NCBI GenBank assembly: GCA_025992895.1
Contig: DAJPGA010000001.1
Span: 1,929,001 to 1,993,000 of the forward strand
Direction of reading: 5' to 3'
DNA length: 64,000 bases
Source of the DNA: Veillonellaceae bacterium
GTDB lineage: Bacteria; Bacillota; Negativicutes; Veillonellales; Dialisteraceae
Shown here: one piece after another, positions 7,978 through 16,014 of the stretch
Numbering within the stretch: position 1 is the stretch's first letter
Layout of the letters: every line of letters starts with the position of its first letter
Notes under the pieces: model-generated
Told to the model about the DNA's origin: nothing
The model's input: only the letters and a program-made list of their open reading frames with translations
Database searches by the model: none
Position numbers and translations under genes: made by a program

Positions 7978-8022
7978 AAACAAGGGATTTACAGGGAAGC
8001 GGTTGCTTCCCTTACCCTGTTT
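7978..8022. terminator. Nested hairpin, possible bidirectional terminator
   Basis: Inner perfect GGGAAGC-GGTT-GCTTCCC stem enclosed by AAACAAGGG / CCCTGTTT. It lies directly downstream of the minus-strand toxin-like peptide frame at 8,024. Confidence 0.45.
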
Positions 8023-8023
8023 C

Positions 8024-8083
8024 TTATTTGCGTTTCAGCTTCTCGATGATTGTTATTGTGCCCAATACTATAGTTACAATCAT
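8024..8083 (-). pseudogene. Holin-like/type I toxin-like peptide frame
   Basis: The open frame ends IISMIVTIVLGTITIIEKL-KRK: one membrane span and a basic tail, as in small type I toxins. Only an internal ATG (8083) is available; the GAGGTG upstream has no standard start in the right frame. Degenerate or not a gene. Confidence 0.25.
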
Positions 8084-8541
8084 TGAGATGATCTGAAGCG
8101 CATTCTTTATATCTTTACTATCTTCACCTCTATTCTAAACTATGTATTATACATTATAGCATTTGTATCCATAAAATTAATTGGAGAATTGCCATTTTCT
8201 TAGATTTTATCGATATTTTCACCATTTTGTAAAAAAGCTCTGTACCATGGAATACATCCTATGATATAGAGCTTTTTCTGTTTTCTCCTTATTTTTCTAA
8301 GGGGAATGTTAATTATGCCTTTTTCATCATCGTATTCCCATTGGCAGATATCCCATACCGGAATGCGTAAAGTGAGAATTCACAATGACAAGTTAACTGC
8401 CAAACCTATCTGTTGCAGCCCTAACACCTGTAATATAACTAAGACCTAAGCGCATTTGAAAAAGATTCATACACAGCCCTGACTAATATCAGAGTGCTCT
8501 TTTGTAACAATAGATTTTCATAGTGGCAATTCTCTCTATGT
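8084..8541. other. Non-coding accessory stretch
   Basis: Contains a hairpin AAAAAGCTCT...AGAGCTTTTT (8,231-8,277) that could terminate in either direction. A minus-strand fragment near 8,220-8,370 reads VWDICQWEYDDEKGIINIP without a start codon. Otherwise nothing recognisable. Confidence 0.4.
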
Positions 8542-8772
8542 TTAATCCTGATCGAGTTTAATAATAGGTGCAATTTCGCCCAATGTTTTCCCGTTAAAGA
8601 AAGGCGTATTCATAGCCTGATCAATATCTGTCATTTTTTCGTATTTATCCCCATACCACACATCAAAATTGTGTGCATTAAACGGGTCAACTCCACATCT
8701 TTCCCCGTTATAGGTGAACGTTACCTCAGAAATAAGAGACTTGATTCTTTCTTGCAGCTCATTTTTATCCAT
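8542..8772 (-). CDS. Small acidic hypothetical protein
   Basis: 76 aa, MDKNELQERIKSLISEVTFTY then GVDPFNAHNFDVWYGDKYEKM. GGTGA lies upstream of the ATG at 8772. It looks like a compact soluble alpha/beta domain of the type found beside prophage or toxin genes. I do not recognise the family. Confidence 0.5.
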   Translation of the reverse strand: MDKNELQERIKSLISEVTFTYNGERCGVDPFNAHNFDVWYGDKYEKMTDIDQAMNTPFFNGKTLGEIAPIIKLDQD

Positions 8773-8978
8773 GATATATCACCGTAATCCTTTCTCTATC
8801 GGTTAAATCCCTTTGGATTCTTTTAATCAGGTTACCGGAACTCATCATATATAATCACGTACATATTTGTCTTTTTCTTTGATGATGTGTTTTAGAAATT
8901 CTGTGATAATTAATGCATTGTAACTGTTTTTGCTTCTACCTTCATTTTATTCTCTATGAGATCAAAAGAAAAGACATA

Positions 8979-9010
8979 ATAAAACCGCCTGCCATCGCAA
9001 GCGGTTTATA
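8979..9010 (-). terminator. Intrinsic terminator
   Basis: AAACCGC / GCGGTTT stem 20 bases after the 9,030 gene, followed by TATTATG on the minus strand. Confidence 0.6.
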
Positions 9011-9029
9011 TTTTTATTAAGTTGAACTC

Positions 9030-9275
9030 TTAATCATCGTCCCAGTTCGCGGGAACAGGAATCCAATCATAGGGGAATGGATCGTCCCAATCTCCTGGAT
9101 ACTCGCCAGGCTTACCGTCTTTTTTAGAAACAATAAATGTATGCCCTCCATAATGAACAAAGTTAGGGGGATAGGGAGAAAATATAAAGAAATCTTTGGC
9201 ATCAGCATACTGCTTAACCTGTCGCCCCGCATAATCATTAACTATCTTTATGGCTTCCTTCAGGCTTAGTTCCAT
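9030..9275 (-). CDS. Small acidic protein, possibly immunity-protein-like
   Basis: 81 aa. N-terminal helix MELSLKEAIKIVNDYAGRQV, then a beta-rich part (FFIFSPYPPN, GGHTFIVSKKDGKPGEYPG) and an acidic tail DWIPVPANWDDD. The pattern of an early helix followed by a 'fiVdK-tGk' strand pair recalls Imm35/YrhB-type immunity proteins, but this is a weak resemblance and no toxin gene is nearby. ATG at 9275 is preceded by AAAGGAGAGG; the longer frame from 9302 is not needed. Confidence 0.45.
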   Translation of the reverse strand: MELSLKEAIKIVNDYAGRQVKQYADAKDFFIFSPYPPNFVHYGGHTFIVSKKDGKPGEYPGDWDDPFPYDWIPVPANWDDD

Positions 9276-9422
9276 TTTTACCTCTCCTTTCACAGATATC
9301 ATTTAACATATCAGTATCAATAGCAAGGTTATCAATACGTGCATATTCTATCTTTATTTTACTCTTGTTTCAGTGAAAGGGAAATGATTGCTTCGGGTAA
9401 AAATGCCGTAAAAAAGGCAAGG

Positions 9423-9450
9423 AAAAAGGACCTGTCCTCAGACAGATCCT
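9423..9450 (-). terminator. Terminator of tRNA-Ser(GGA)
   Basis: AGGACCTGTC-CTCA-GACAGATCCT (one mismatch), with five T on the minus strand, just after the tRNA CCA end. Confidence 0.75.
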
Positions 9451-9454
9451 CATT

Positions 9455-9546
9455 TGGCGGAGAGAGGGGGATTCGAACCCCCGTGACGGTATTCGCCGTC
9501 AACATGATTTCCAATCATGCACCTTAAACCGCTCGGACACCTCTCC
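9455..9546 (-). tRNA. tRNA-Ser (anticodon GGA)
   Basis: Class II tRNA, 92 nt with an encoded CCA. Acceptor stem GGAGAGG/TCTCTCC (one G-T), anticodon loop TTGGAAA with GGA, a long variable arm GACGGCGAATACCGTC, and T loop GGTTCGAATCC. Discriminator G, typical for serine. Preceded by a consensus promoter and followed by a terminator, so it is its own transcription unit. Confidence 0.97.
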
Positions 9547-9632
9547 ATGCTGCTTTTCCCTGACCTTTCGGTCAGCCTGTATGAGCCGTGGTTCTCGGCT
9601 TTTTGGGCTCGTCAGTAACAACTGACTTAATT

Positions 9633-9661
9633 ATTATACACATCAAAGCAGCATGTGTCAA
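9633..9661 (-). promoter_or_regulatory. Promoter of tRNA-Ser(GGA)
   Basis: Consensus TTGACA, 17-base spacer, TATAAT on the minus strand, about 85 bases before the tRNA; small hairpins (GTCAG/CTGAC types) fill the leader. Confidence 0.85.
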
Positions 9662-9669
9662 CGGAAAAT

Positions 9670-10650
9670 TTACATTTTTTCGAAAATTTCCTGAAGTCTT
9701 TCGTTTTCCTTTGTTTCACCAAGGGCAAGGACGAGGAGAAGTCGGGCTTTCCAGCCGGAGAGGTCTCCTCCCAGGATAATGCCGCTTTCTTTCATGGAGA
9801 GGGCGCTTCCTTCGTAGCTGTATTCCTGCATGACGCTTCCGGAGGGGACGCGGGTGGTGAGGACTACGGGGATGCCCTGCTCGCGGAGGGCAAGGATTTC
9901 TTTTCTGCAGAGGGGCGGTACGTTGCCGCAGCCAAGGCCGTCTATGACGACGCCTTTGACGCCTGCTTTTCCTGCGCATTTGACGATTTCCCCATCCATA
10001 CCGGACCATGCGGAGATGAGCCAGACGTTTGGTTCGATGGTTTCCGGATGAAGTCTTATATGGGGCATGGGTCTTCTTCCGTAAATGATTTCCTTGCCAT
10101 AGACGGCGCCAAGGGGTCCGTAGTTCAGATCGCGGAAGGTGTCCGGATTGGTCGTATGGGATTTTGTGACGTCTTTGGCTGCGTAAATGCGGTCCTGCAG
10201 GCAGACGAGGACGCCCATGTCTTTGGACATGTCGTCAGCAGCAGTGCGGACGGCGGAGAGGATGTTTTCCGGGCCGTCGGCAGAAAGTTCGGAGGCTCCC
10301 CTCATGGCGCCTGTGACGCAGACTGGTTTTTCTGTTTTCAGGGACATGTCGAGGAAGAATGCAGTTTCTTCCAGTGTATCGGTCCCGTGGGTGACGACGA
10401 AGCCGTCTGCTTTCCCCTCTTCGGAAAGTTTGTCGATCAGATGAGAGAGGTCGAACATTTTCTCTGCGCTCATCCAGCCGCTCGGCACGTTGGAGAATTC
10501 GACGACGGAAACGTCTGCCCAGTCGGAAAGACCTGGAACGGCAGCAGCCAGATCTTCTCCGGATACGGCTGGAACGAGGCCGCCGGTTTCCGGGTCTTTT
10601 TTCATGGCAATCGTGCCTCCGGTTGTAATGACGATGATATGTTTTTTCAT
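9670..10650 (-). CDS. L-asparaginase, type I/II family
   Basis: 326 aa. Converts L-asparagine to aspartate and ammonia. The two signature threonine motifs are present: TTGGTIAMK at residues 9-17 and VTHGTDTLEETAFF near residue 86, plus the later GLGCGNVP turn. No signal peptide, so probably cytoplasmic. A terminator separates it from livF upstream, so it is likely a separate unit. Aspartate produced here could feed the aspD/aspT aspartate decarboxylation locus 10 kb away (inference). Confidence 0.93.
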   Translation of the reverse strand: MKKHIIVITTGGTIAMKKDPETGGLVPAVSGEDLAAAVPGLSDWADVSVVEFSNVPSGWMSAEKMFDLSHLIDKLSEEGKADGFVVTHGTDTLEETAFFLDMSLKTEKPVCVTGAMRGASELSADGPENILSAVRTAADDMSKDMGVLVCLQDRIYAAKDVTKSHTTNPDTFRDLNYGPLGAVYGKEIIYGRRPMPHIRLHPETIEPNVWLISAWSGMDGEIVKCAGKAGVKGVVIDGLGCGNVPPLCRKEILALREQGIPVVLTTRVPSGSVMQEYSYEGSALSMKESGIILGGDLSGWKARLLLVLALGETKENERLQEIFEKM

Positions 10651-10718
10651 GATTTCATCCTTTCAATCGTTATCGGTTTTTATTATTGTATCACAGCCAT
10701 ACAGAGTCATCGCATGAG

Positions 10719-10742
10719 AAAAGGAGCGGATTTCTCCGCTCC
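10719..10742 (-). terminator. Terminator of the liv operon
   Basis: Perfect GGAGCGGA-TTTC-TCCGCTCC stem with TTTT on the minus strand, between livF and the asparaginase gene. Confidence 0.8.
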
Positions 10743-10785
10743 CTTCCTCTGGATCGTGTTGCAACCTGTGAGGGTTGATATATGG

Positions 10786-11505
10786 CTACTGTTTTTTCTT
10801 TCCGCCCAGATAGGCCGCCATGACATCCGGGTTGCTGGCCACTTCCTGCGCAGGCCCCTCCATGACGATTTTGCCCGTCTCCATGACGTAAGCGTAATCG
10901 GCAATCTGGAGCGCTTTGCGGGCGTTCTGCTCAACCAAAAGAACAGTAGTACCCATTTTGTTAATGTCTTTGATTACATCAAAGATCTGCTGTACGACCA
11001 AAGGCGCAAGGCCCATGGAGGGTTCATCAAGAAGCATGACTTCCGGTCTGGCCATCATGGCGCGGCCGATGGCGAGCATCTGCTGTTCGCCGCCGGAGAG
11101 TGTGCCTCCGAACTGGTTTTGTCTTTCAAAAAGTCTGGGGAAACGTTCGAATACCTTGGAGAGGTCTTCGCTGATTCCCGCTTTGTCTTTTCTCTGGAAA
11201 GCGCCGAGCTCCAGGTTTTCACGGACGGACATGTTCTGGAGGATCTGGCGTCCTTCCGGTACGAGCACGACGCCGCCTCTGACGATTTCAAAGGGCTTTT
11301 TGCCGACGATGGATTCGCCTTTGAAGAGGACGTCGCCTGCGACTGGTTTCATGACGCCCATGATCGTTTTCATGGTCGTGGACTTGCCGGCGCCGTTGGC
11401 ACCGATGAGTGTGACGATTTTTCCTTCCGGTACGGAGAGGTTGACGCCTTTCAGCGCTTTAATGTTCCCGTAGGAAGATTCAATGTTTTTCAGTTCAAGC
11501 AGCAT
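10786..11505 (-). CDS. livF: Branched-chain amino acid ABC transporter ATP-binding protein LivF
   Basis: 239 aa ATPase of a HAAT-type importer. Walker A GANGAGKST, signature LSGGEQQMLAIGRAM, Walker B VMLLDEPSMGLAP and the LivF-specific VLLVEQNARKAL ending. Its ATG overlaps the livG TGA. Last gene of the T-box-controlled livHMGF operon. The usual livF C-terminus is complete. Confidence 0.95.
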   Translation of the reverse strand: MLLELKNIESSYGNIKALKGVNLSVPEGKIVTLIGANGAGKSTTMKTIMGVMKPVAGDVLFKGESIVGKKPFEIVRGGVVLVPEGRQILQNMSVRENLELGAFQRKDKAGISEDLSKVFERFPRLFERQNQFGGTLSGGEQQMLAIGRAMMARPEVMLLDEPSMGLAPLVVQQIFDVIKDINKMGTTVLLVEQNARKALQIADYAYVMETGKIVMEGPAQEVASNPDVMAAYLGGKKKQ

Positions 11506-12272
11506 CAGTTGTCATCCTCCTTCCCGAGGTATGCTTCAATAACCTGCGGATTGTTCTGCACTTCATCCGGCACGCCTTCAGCGAGTTTCTTGCCGAAGTT
11601 GACGACCATGACGCGGTCGCACAGACTCATGACGAGCTGCATGTCGTGTTCGATCAGGACGATCGTGATGCCGAACTTTTCGCGGATATTTCTGATCAGT
11701 TCTGTCAGGGCAGCTGTTTCGCTGTCGTTCATGCCGGCTGCCGGTTCATCCAAAAGGATGAGTTTCGGTTTCGTTGCCATGGCGCGGGCGATTTCCAGCT
11801 TTCTCTGCTTGCCGTATGGAAGCTCGGTAGCCAGGCGGTCTGCATCTTTATCCAGGCCGACGAAAGCAAGGAGTTTCATTGCTTCTTCGCGGGCTTCTTT
11901 TTCTTCCTTCTGCTGGGAAGCGGTGTGGATGATGCTGGCCAGGAGGCCGGATTTCATGCGGTCATGGACGCCGACCAGAATATTTTCCAGTACGGTCATA
12001 CCGGTGAAAAGGCGGATGTTCTGGAATGTACGGGCAATGCCCAGGTTGATGATCTGGTAAGGCTTCTTCCCTTCAATGGACTGGCCGTTGAAGATGACGT
12101 CGCCTTCGGTGACCTGGTAGACGCCTGTGATCAGGTTGAAAATGGTGGTCTTGCCGGCGCCGTTTGGTCCGATGACGCCGTAGATTTCGCCTTCATCGAC
12201 ATGGAAGGACATGTTGGAAACGGCTGTCAGGCCGCCGAACTGTTTAACGACATCTTTCATTTCGAGCAGCAT
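11505..12272 (-). CDS. livG: Branched-chain amino acid ABC transporter ATP-binding protein LivG
   Basis: 255 aa. Walker A GPNGAGKTTIFN, the LivG hallmark ARTFQNIRLF, and Walker B LILLDEPAAGMN, followed by IVLIEHDM. The signature region is GKQRKLEIARAM. ATG shares a base with the livM stop (TAATG). Energises import with LivF. Confidence 0.95.
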   Translation of the reverse strand: MLLEMKDVVKQFGGLTAVSNMSFHVDEGEIYGVIGPNGAGKTTIFNLITGVYQVTEGDVIFNGQSIEGKKPYQIINLGIARTFQNIRLFTGMTVLENILVGVHDRMKSGLLASIIHTASQQKEEKEAREEAMKLLAFVGLDKDADRLATELPYGKQRKLEIARAMATKPKLILLDEPAAGMNDSETAALTELIRNIREKFGITIVLIEHDMQLVMSLCDRVMVVNFGKKLAEGVPDEVQNNPQVIEAYLGKEDDN

Positions 12273-13237
12273 TAGTCATCTCCTCCTTCCACTTTGACTG
12301 GTTTTGCTTTTCTGGAGAATTTAGAGGAAATCCATTTCATAGCATCGTAAGACAAAATGCCGTCCGGGCGGAAGCCCATCAGGACGACGAGCATGATGCC
12401 GTAGATCATGTCTCTGTATTCAGAAAGAGCACGGAGGGATTCCGGAACGATGGTAAGGATGGCAGCGCCAAGGACAGAGCCCCAGAGGACGTTGCTGCCG
12501 CCGAATACGGTGTAAAGAAGGATGTCGACGACTTTGTGCCAGTCGAAATCGGTCGGTGTGATGAAGAATGTGGCATGTGCATAGAGTGCGCCAGCTACGC
12601 CTGCAAAGAATGCGCTGAAGAGGAATGCCATCATTTTGTAGTAAACAACATTGATGCCTGTCAGGGATGCTGCGTATTCATCTGCTTTGACAGCTGCCAT
12701 CGCGCGGCCCACGCGGGAGTGTTCCAGTCTGTACCAAAAGGTAACGATGGCGATGACGATGAGGAGAAGGACGATGCACATCAGGAACTGGCCGCCTGTC
12801 TGGGAGTCCATTTCCAGAGCATCGAGAAGGCCCCAGTCGCTGGCATAGTCAGAAAGCGTGGATGCCATGGACGGAATGCCGGAGAAACCAAGCGCGCCAT
12901 GCGTGATGGTCAGGTTCAATGCGATAACGCGGACGACTTCGCCAAAGCCCAGTGTCGCGATGGCCAGGTACAGGCCGCGCAGGCGGATGGTCGGAAGGCC
13001 GATGATCATGGCTACGAAAGCTGCCATGAGGCCGCCGCATAAGATGCCAAGAGGCATCGGGAAACCGTAATCAGCCGTCAGGATGGCTGAGGTGTAAGCG
13101 CCGAAGCTCATGAGACCTGCATTGCCCAGGGAAAGAATGCCTGTGCAGAGGGTCATGTAAATCGTCAATGCAAGTATAATGTTGATGCAGACGAAAGTGA
13201 AGACCTGCAGGAAATACCCGTTCAATAACTCTTCCAT
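12272..13237 (-). CDS. livM: Branched-chain amino acid ABC transporter permease LivM
   Basis: 321 aa membrane permease with about eight to ten helices; conserved GLPTIRLRGLYLAIATLGFGE and the EAA-like loop AMAAVKADEYAASLTGINV. The tail MGFRPDGI is typical of LivM. TAATG overlaps at both ends tie it to livH and livG. Confidence 0.94.
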   Translation of the reverse strand: MEELLNGYFLQVFTFVCINIILALTIYMTLCTGILSLGNAGLMSFGAYTSAILTADYGFPMPLGILCGGLMAAFVAMIIGLPTIRLRGLYLAIATLGFGEVVRVIALNLTITHGALGFSGIPSMASTLSDYASDWGLLDALEMDSQTGGQFLMCIVLLLIVIAIVTFWYRLEHSRVGRAMAAVKADEYAASLTGINVVYYKMMAFLFSAFFAGVAGALYAHATFFITPTDFDWHKVVDILLYTVFGGSNVLWGSVLGAAILTIVPESLRALSEYRDMIYGIMLVVLMGFRPDGILSYDAMKWISSKFSRKAKPVKVEGGDD

Positions 13238-14118
13238 TACGGTCTGCCTCCTTTCCCTGCTTTGGAGAATAACCCTTCAGGACGAAGGAACAGAATCAGG
13301 ATGATCATGCCGAATGCAACAGCGTCCCTGTAGGAGGATGCGCCGTATGCGACGGTGAATACTTCTGCAATGCCCAGAATGAAACCGCCGGCCATTGCGC
13401 CTTCTACGTTGCCAAGACCGCCCATGATGAGGACTGCCAGACCCTTGAGGCCCATAGCTGTGCCCATTGTCGGTTCGATGGCGTTGAAGGAAAGTCCGAT
13501 CAGCACGCCAGCGGCTGCGCCCAGTGCGGATGCCAGCATGACGGTGAAGGTGATGATGCGGCCTGTGTTGATGCCAAGCAGGCCTGCTGTTTCAGCGTTT
13601 TCAGAAGTCGCTCTGACTGCTTTGCCGACTTTCGTACGATCAAGAAGCAGTGTCAGGAGGACCATCAGGACAACGGCCGTGCCAAGACTGATAATCTGGA
13701 TGCCTGAAATCTTGAAGAGGCCCATATCCATCAGGCTGTTGTCGAATGTGGCCGGGAAAGACCGCGTCTGCGGACCCCAGACCATGAGCGCCACGCTTTC
13801 AAGGAACGTGGATACGCCGATTGTACTGATTAAAGGCGCAAGATGGGTGACCTTGCGGCGGCGGAGAGGACGGAGAGCAAATATTTCCAGTCCGTAGCCC
13901 AGTACGGCTCCGCCGATCATAGCACCGATAAGTGCAGGAAAAATTCCAAATCCTGCTTCTGTTACAAGAAGCAGTCCGATGTAAGCGCCCATCATGAAGA
14001 TGCCGCCATGTGCCATGTTGACGATATTGAGTACGCCGAATACCAGCGTATAGCCGATGGCAATGACCGCATAGGCGCTTCCCAGCGTTAACCCGTTGAC
14101 AAGCTGTTGAAAGAACAC
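13237..14118 (-). CDS. livH: Branched-chain amino acid ABC transporter permease LivH
   Basis: 293 aa from the GTG at 14118 (FFQQLVNGLTLGSAYAVIAIG, the canonical LivH start); GGGG lies nine bases upstream. A longer frame reads back into the T-box terminator and is discarded. Loop RATSENAETAGLLGI is the permease/ATPase contact. First gene of the operon. No substrate-binding protein gene is present in the cluster, so the receptor must be encoded elsewhere. Confidence 0.93.
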   Translation of the reverse strand: MFFQQLVNGLTLGSAYAVIAIGYTLVFGVLNIVNMAHGGIFMMGAYIGLLLVTEAGFGIFPALIGAMIGGAVLGYGLEIFALRPLRRRKVTHLAPLISTIGVSTFLESVALMVWGPQTRSFPATFDNSLMDMGLFKISGIQIISLGTAVVLMVLLTLLLDRTKVGKAVRATSENAETAGLLGINTGRIITFTVMLASALGAAAGVLIGLSFNAIEPTMGTAMGLKGLAVLIMGGLGNVEGAMAGGFILGIAEVFTVAYGASSYRDAVAFGMIILILFLRPEGLFSKAGKGGRP

Positions 14119-14180
14119 GATCTCTATCCCCTTTCTCAAATAGAAGGCAAGCCTTCTTCTCTTAACAGAACGAATGGTAC

Positions 14181-14222
14181 AAAAAAGCCCCTGCTGCAAT
14201 CTGGCGTCATTGCAACAGGGGC
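14181..14222 (-). terminator. Distal T-box terminator (module 2)
   Basis: GCCCCTG...CAGGGGC helix extended by TTGCAAT/ATTGCAG pairs, followed by six T on the minus strand, just before livH. Confidence 0.9.
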
Positions 14223-14296
14223 GAAAGGATTCGCGGTACCACCCTATATTTATCACTCATCAAACACTTTTGTACGCTGAAAGAATCGCACCTACT

Positions 14297-14331
14297 AAAA
14301 AACGCCCCTATTTCCGTCCGGAAATAGGGGC
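14297..14331 (-). terminator. Proximal T-box terminator (module 1)
   Basis: Perfect 12-bp GCCCCTATTTCC / GGAAATAGGGGC stem with six T on the minus strand. Confidence 0.92.
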
Positions 14332-14692
14332 AACATGCGCGGTACCACCCTACATTATACTCAAGTGTTTTCATCCGTAACGTGGACAGACGCCTTCATC
14401 TACTTATTTCGACAAAGGAGCTCACGGGTGATATTAAATCCTGGAATGCACCGGTTTGCACCATACACCGGCTCTCTGAGGCATGGACCACAATTTACTT
14501 TGTCCCATTCATCGCTTTTCATATGCCTGTAACGCCGGCCGCGTCGAAAGCTAATCTGTTCACTTTCGAGAACTCCCGGGTGAGCTCGCATTGTGATGTC
14601 TGCACCGGCTTTCACCATCCGCCGGTTCTCTGGAGCATATTATCAGAATGCTTATCCCGATCCTTGCCATTCGTTCTGTCGTTATGGTTGAT

Positions 14693-14720
14693 ATTATACC
14701 CTTGCCAAATGAAATGTCAA
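14693..14720 (-). promoter_or_regulatory. Promoter of the liv T-box leader
   Basis: Consensus TTGACA (14,715-14,720), 16-base spacer, TATAAT (14,693-14,698) on the minus strand. Confidence 0.85.
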
Positions 14721-14843
14721 TAGATTTCTTTCGAATCCTGAAAAATCATTTTGGCGGGGCCATCTTATTGATAAATCGTATCTTTTCGTACCGCTTTTTC
14801 TTTTCTATGATACAATACAATTATCAATCAGGAGGCAATCCGC

Positions 14844-14893
14844 ATTCCGCCGCCCTTTTTTCAAAAAAATTCCGCCGCCCTTTTTTCAAAAAA
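14844..14893. repeat. 25-bp perfect tandem duplication
   Basis: Two exact head-to-tail copies of a 25-base unit beginning ATTCCGCCGCCC and ending in a T6-C-A6 block, directly upstream of the ACT gene ribosome site. The T6/A6 blocks can form short hairpins. Confidence 0.9.
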
Positions 14894-14927
14894 GGAACGG
14901 ACGGGCTCTTTCAAAGGGGGAATTTCT

Positions 14928-15341
14928 ATGCTGCAGCAGATCTCCATCTTCACTGCCAACCAGAAAGGCGCGCTGAGCAAGATCACGGCCATTCTGGAAA
15001 AGAACAATATCAACATTTACACGATGCTGGCAACCGACAGCGCTGAATTCGGCATCGTACGCCTCATCACGGACGACGCTGAAAAATCAGAGAAAGCACT
15101 GAAGGATGCAGGCTACCAGTGCCGCCTCGACCGCATCATTGCCGTCGACATGGCATCGGACAAACCTGGCACACTGAATCACATCCTCGCTGATCTCAAT
15201 GATGCCAATGTCATGATCCGCTATCTCTACATTTCCTTTGACCGCCAGACCGGCACGCCGATCGCCGTCTTCAATACGAATGATTCCGAAACGGAGACAT
15301 TCCTTCGCGGCAAGGGCTACAAACTGCTCGACACACTGTAA
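14928..15341 (+). CDS. Tandem ACT-domain protein
   Basis: 137 aa: two ACT domains (residues about 4-65 and 70-137) and nothing else. The first starts ISIFTANQKGALSKITAIL, the second VDMASDKPGTLNHILADLNDANV. Standalone double-ACT proteins in Firmicutes bind amino acids and are often linked to branched-chain or aromatic amino acid metabolism. It sits divergent from the T-box liv operon, which supports an amino-acid sensing role (inference). AAAGGGGG precedes the ATG. Confidence 0.85.
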   Translation: MLQQISIFTANQKGALSKITAILEKNNINIYTMLATDSAEFGIVRLITDDAEKSEKALKDAGYQCRLDRIIAVDMASDKPGTLNHILADLNDANVMIRYLYISFDRQTGTPIAVFNTNDSETETFLRGKGYKLLDTL

Positions 15342-15357
15342 GACATGTATTCAAAAG

Positions 15358-15388
15358 TCCGGCCGCTTTCGCAGCGCCGGATTTTTTT
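15358..15388 (+). terminator. Terminator after the ACT gene
   Basis: TCCGGC / GCCGGA stem with inner GC pairs, followed by seven T. Confidence 0.8.
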
Positions 15389-15498
15389 CAGGGCCCATGG
15401 TATATAGAAGCATACCATGTATCATATTTTTGCGTACTTGGAATCCATTTTCACTCTGACTATAATGAAAACAGGAAATGGAAATGAAAGGAGTCATG

Positions 15499-16008
15499 AT
15501 GACAAAGGATATCGATGAAAACACGCTCTGCCTTTCGGAAAAGGAAAAAGCATTCCTGAAGGCCGAGGAAGAACGGATGGGCATGAAACTCAAAGAGCTC
15601 GTGAGCCCTCCTGTTTACAATATGTGCTTCGCCTGCGGATCGGCGAATCCGATCGGGCTGCACCTTCATTTCTTTGCCATTCCTGACGGATGCATTTCCT
15701 TTTTCACGCCCAGAAGAGAACACCAGAGCTACAATGACCGCATGCACGGCGGACTCATCATGACGCTGATGGATGAAGTCATGGGCAATTACTTATTTCT
15801 GACCGGCGGCGTCCCCGCTTATACCGGCAAGATGGAATCCCGCTTCCGCTCCCCCATCCTCATCGGAGAGACGGTCGAGATCCGCTGCCATGAAGAAAAG
15901 CGCAGGGGACAGCTCGTCATTATGACGGCCAAGATCATCAAGGAAGACGGCACGGAAGCTGCCGAGGCTGTATCCCACATGATGCTTGAACCGCCTTTGA
16001 AGGGATGA
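15499..16008 (+). CDS. PaaI-type hotdog-fold thioesterase
   Basis: 169 aa. NMCFACGSANPIGLHLHFF and HGGLIMTLMDEVMGNYL form the 4HBT/PaaI hotdog core; the conserved HGG and the acidic residue of the long helix (MDEV) are present. Likely hydrolyses an acyl-CoA in the cytoplasm. The second of two adjacent ATGs (15499) is five bases from GGAG. It nearly abuts the next gene (6-base gap), so the pair is co-transcribed. Confidence 0.8.
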   Translation: MTKDIDENTLCLSEKEKAFLKAEEERMGMKLKELVSPPVYNMCFACGSANPIGLHLHFFAIPDGCISFFTPRREHQSYNDRMHGGLIMTLMDEVMGNYLFLTGGVPAYTGKMESRFRSPILIGETVEIRCHEEKRRGQLVIMTAKIIKEDGTEAAEAVSHMMLEPPLKG

Positions 16009-16014
16009 TGCATA

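Larger units (their letters stand above)
14119..14692 (-). promoter_or_regulatory. Double T-box leader of livHMGF (candidate nested Leu/Ile T-box)
   Basis: Read 5'-3' on the minus strand the leader contains: Stem I unit A with specifier candidate CTC (14,582-14,584, in GAGCTCACCC), then a CGTTA F-box (14,530-14,534) but no T-box; Stem I unit B with specifier candidate ATC (14,430-14,432, in AATATCACCC), its CGTTA F-box (14,378-14,382), T-box GGTGGTACCGCG (14,338-14,351) and terminator (14,297-14,331); then a second T-box (14,232-14,245) and second terminator (14,181-14,222) with no Stem I of their own. T-boxes sense uncharged tRNA: here Leu and Ile, which fits a branched-chain amino acid importer. 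Both T-box bulges read TGGT, matching tRNAs with discriminator A. Confidence 0.88.

Noticed and set aside
9655..12060. An 801-codon plus-strand open frame across the asparaginase and livFG genes
   Set aside because: It is the antisense of well-supported minus-strand genes (TGGTIA, Walker A and B motifs) and lacks a family signature; long shadows are common at this GC and codon use.
14232..14245. The second T-box motif as a complete independent T-box
   Set aside because: Only about 50 bases lie between terminator 1 and this motif, too few for a Stem I; it is therefore an isolated antiterminator/terminator module.
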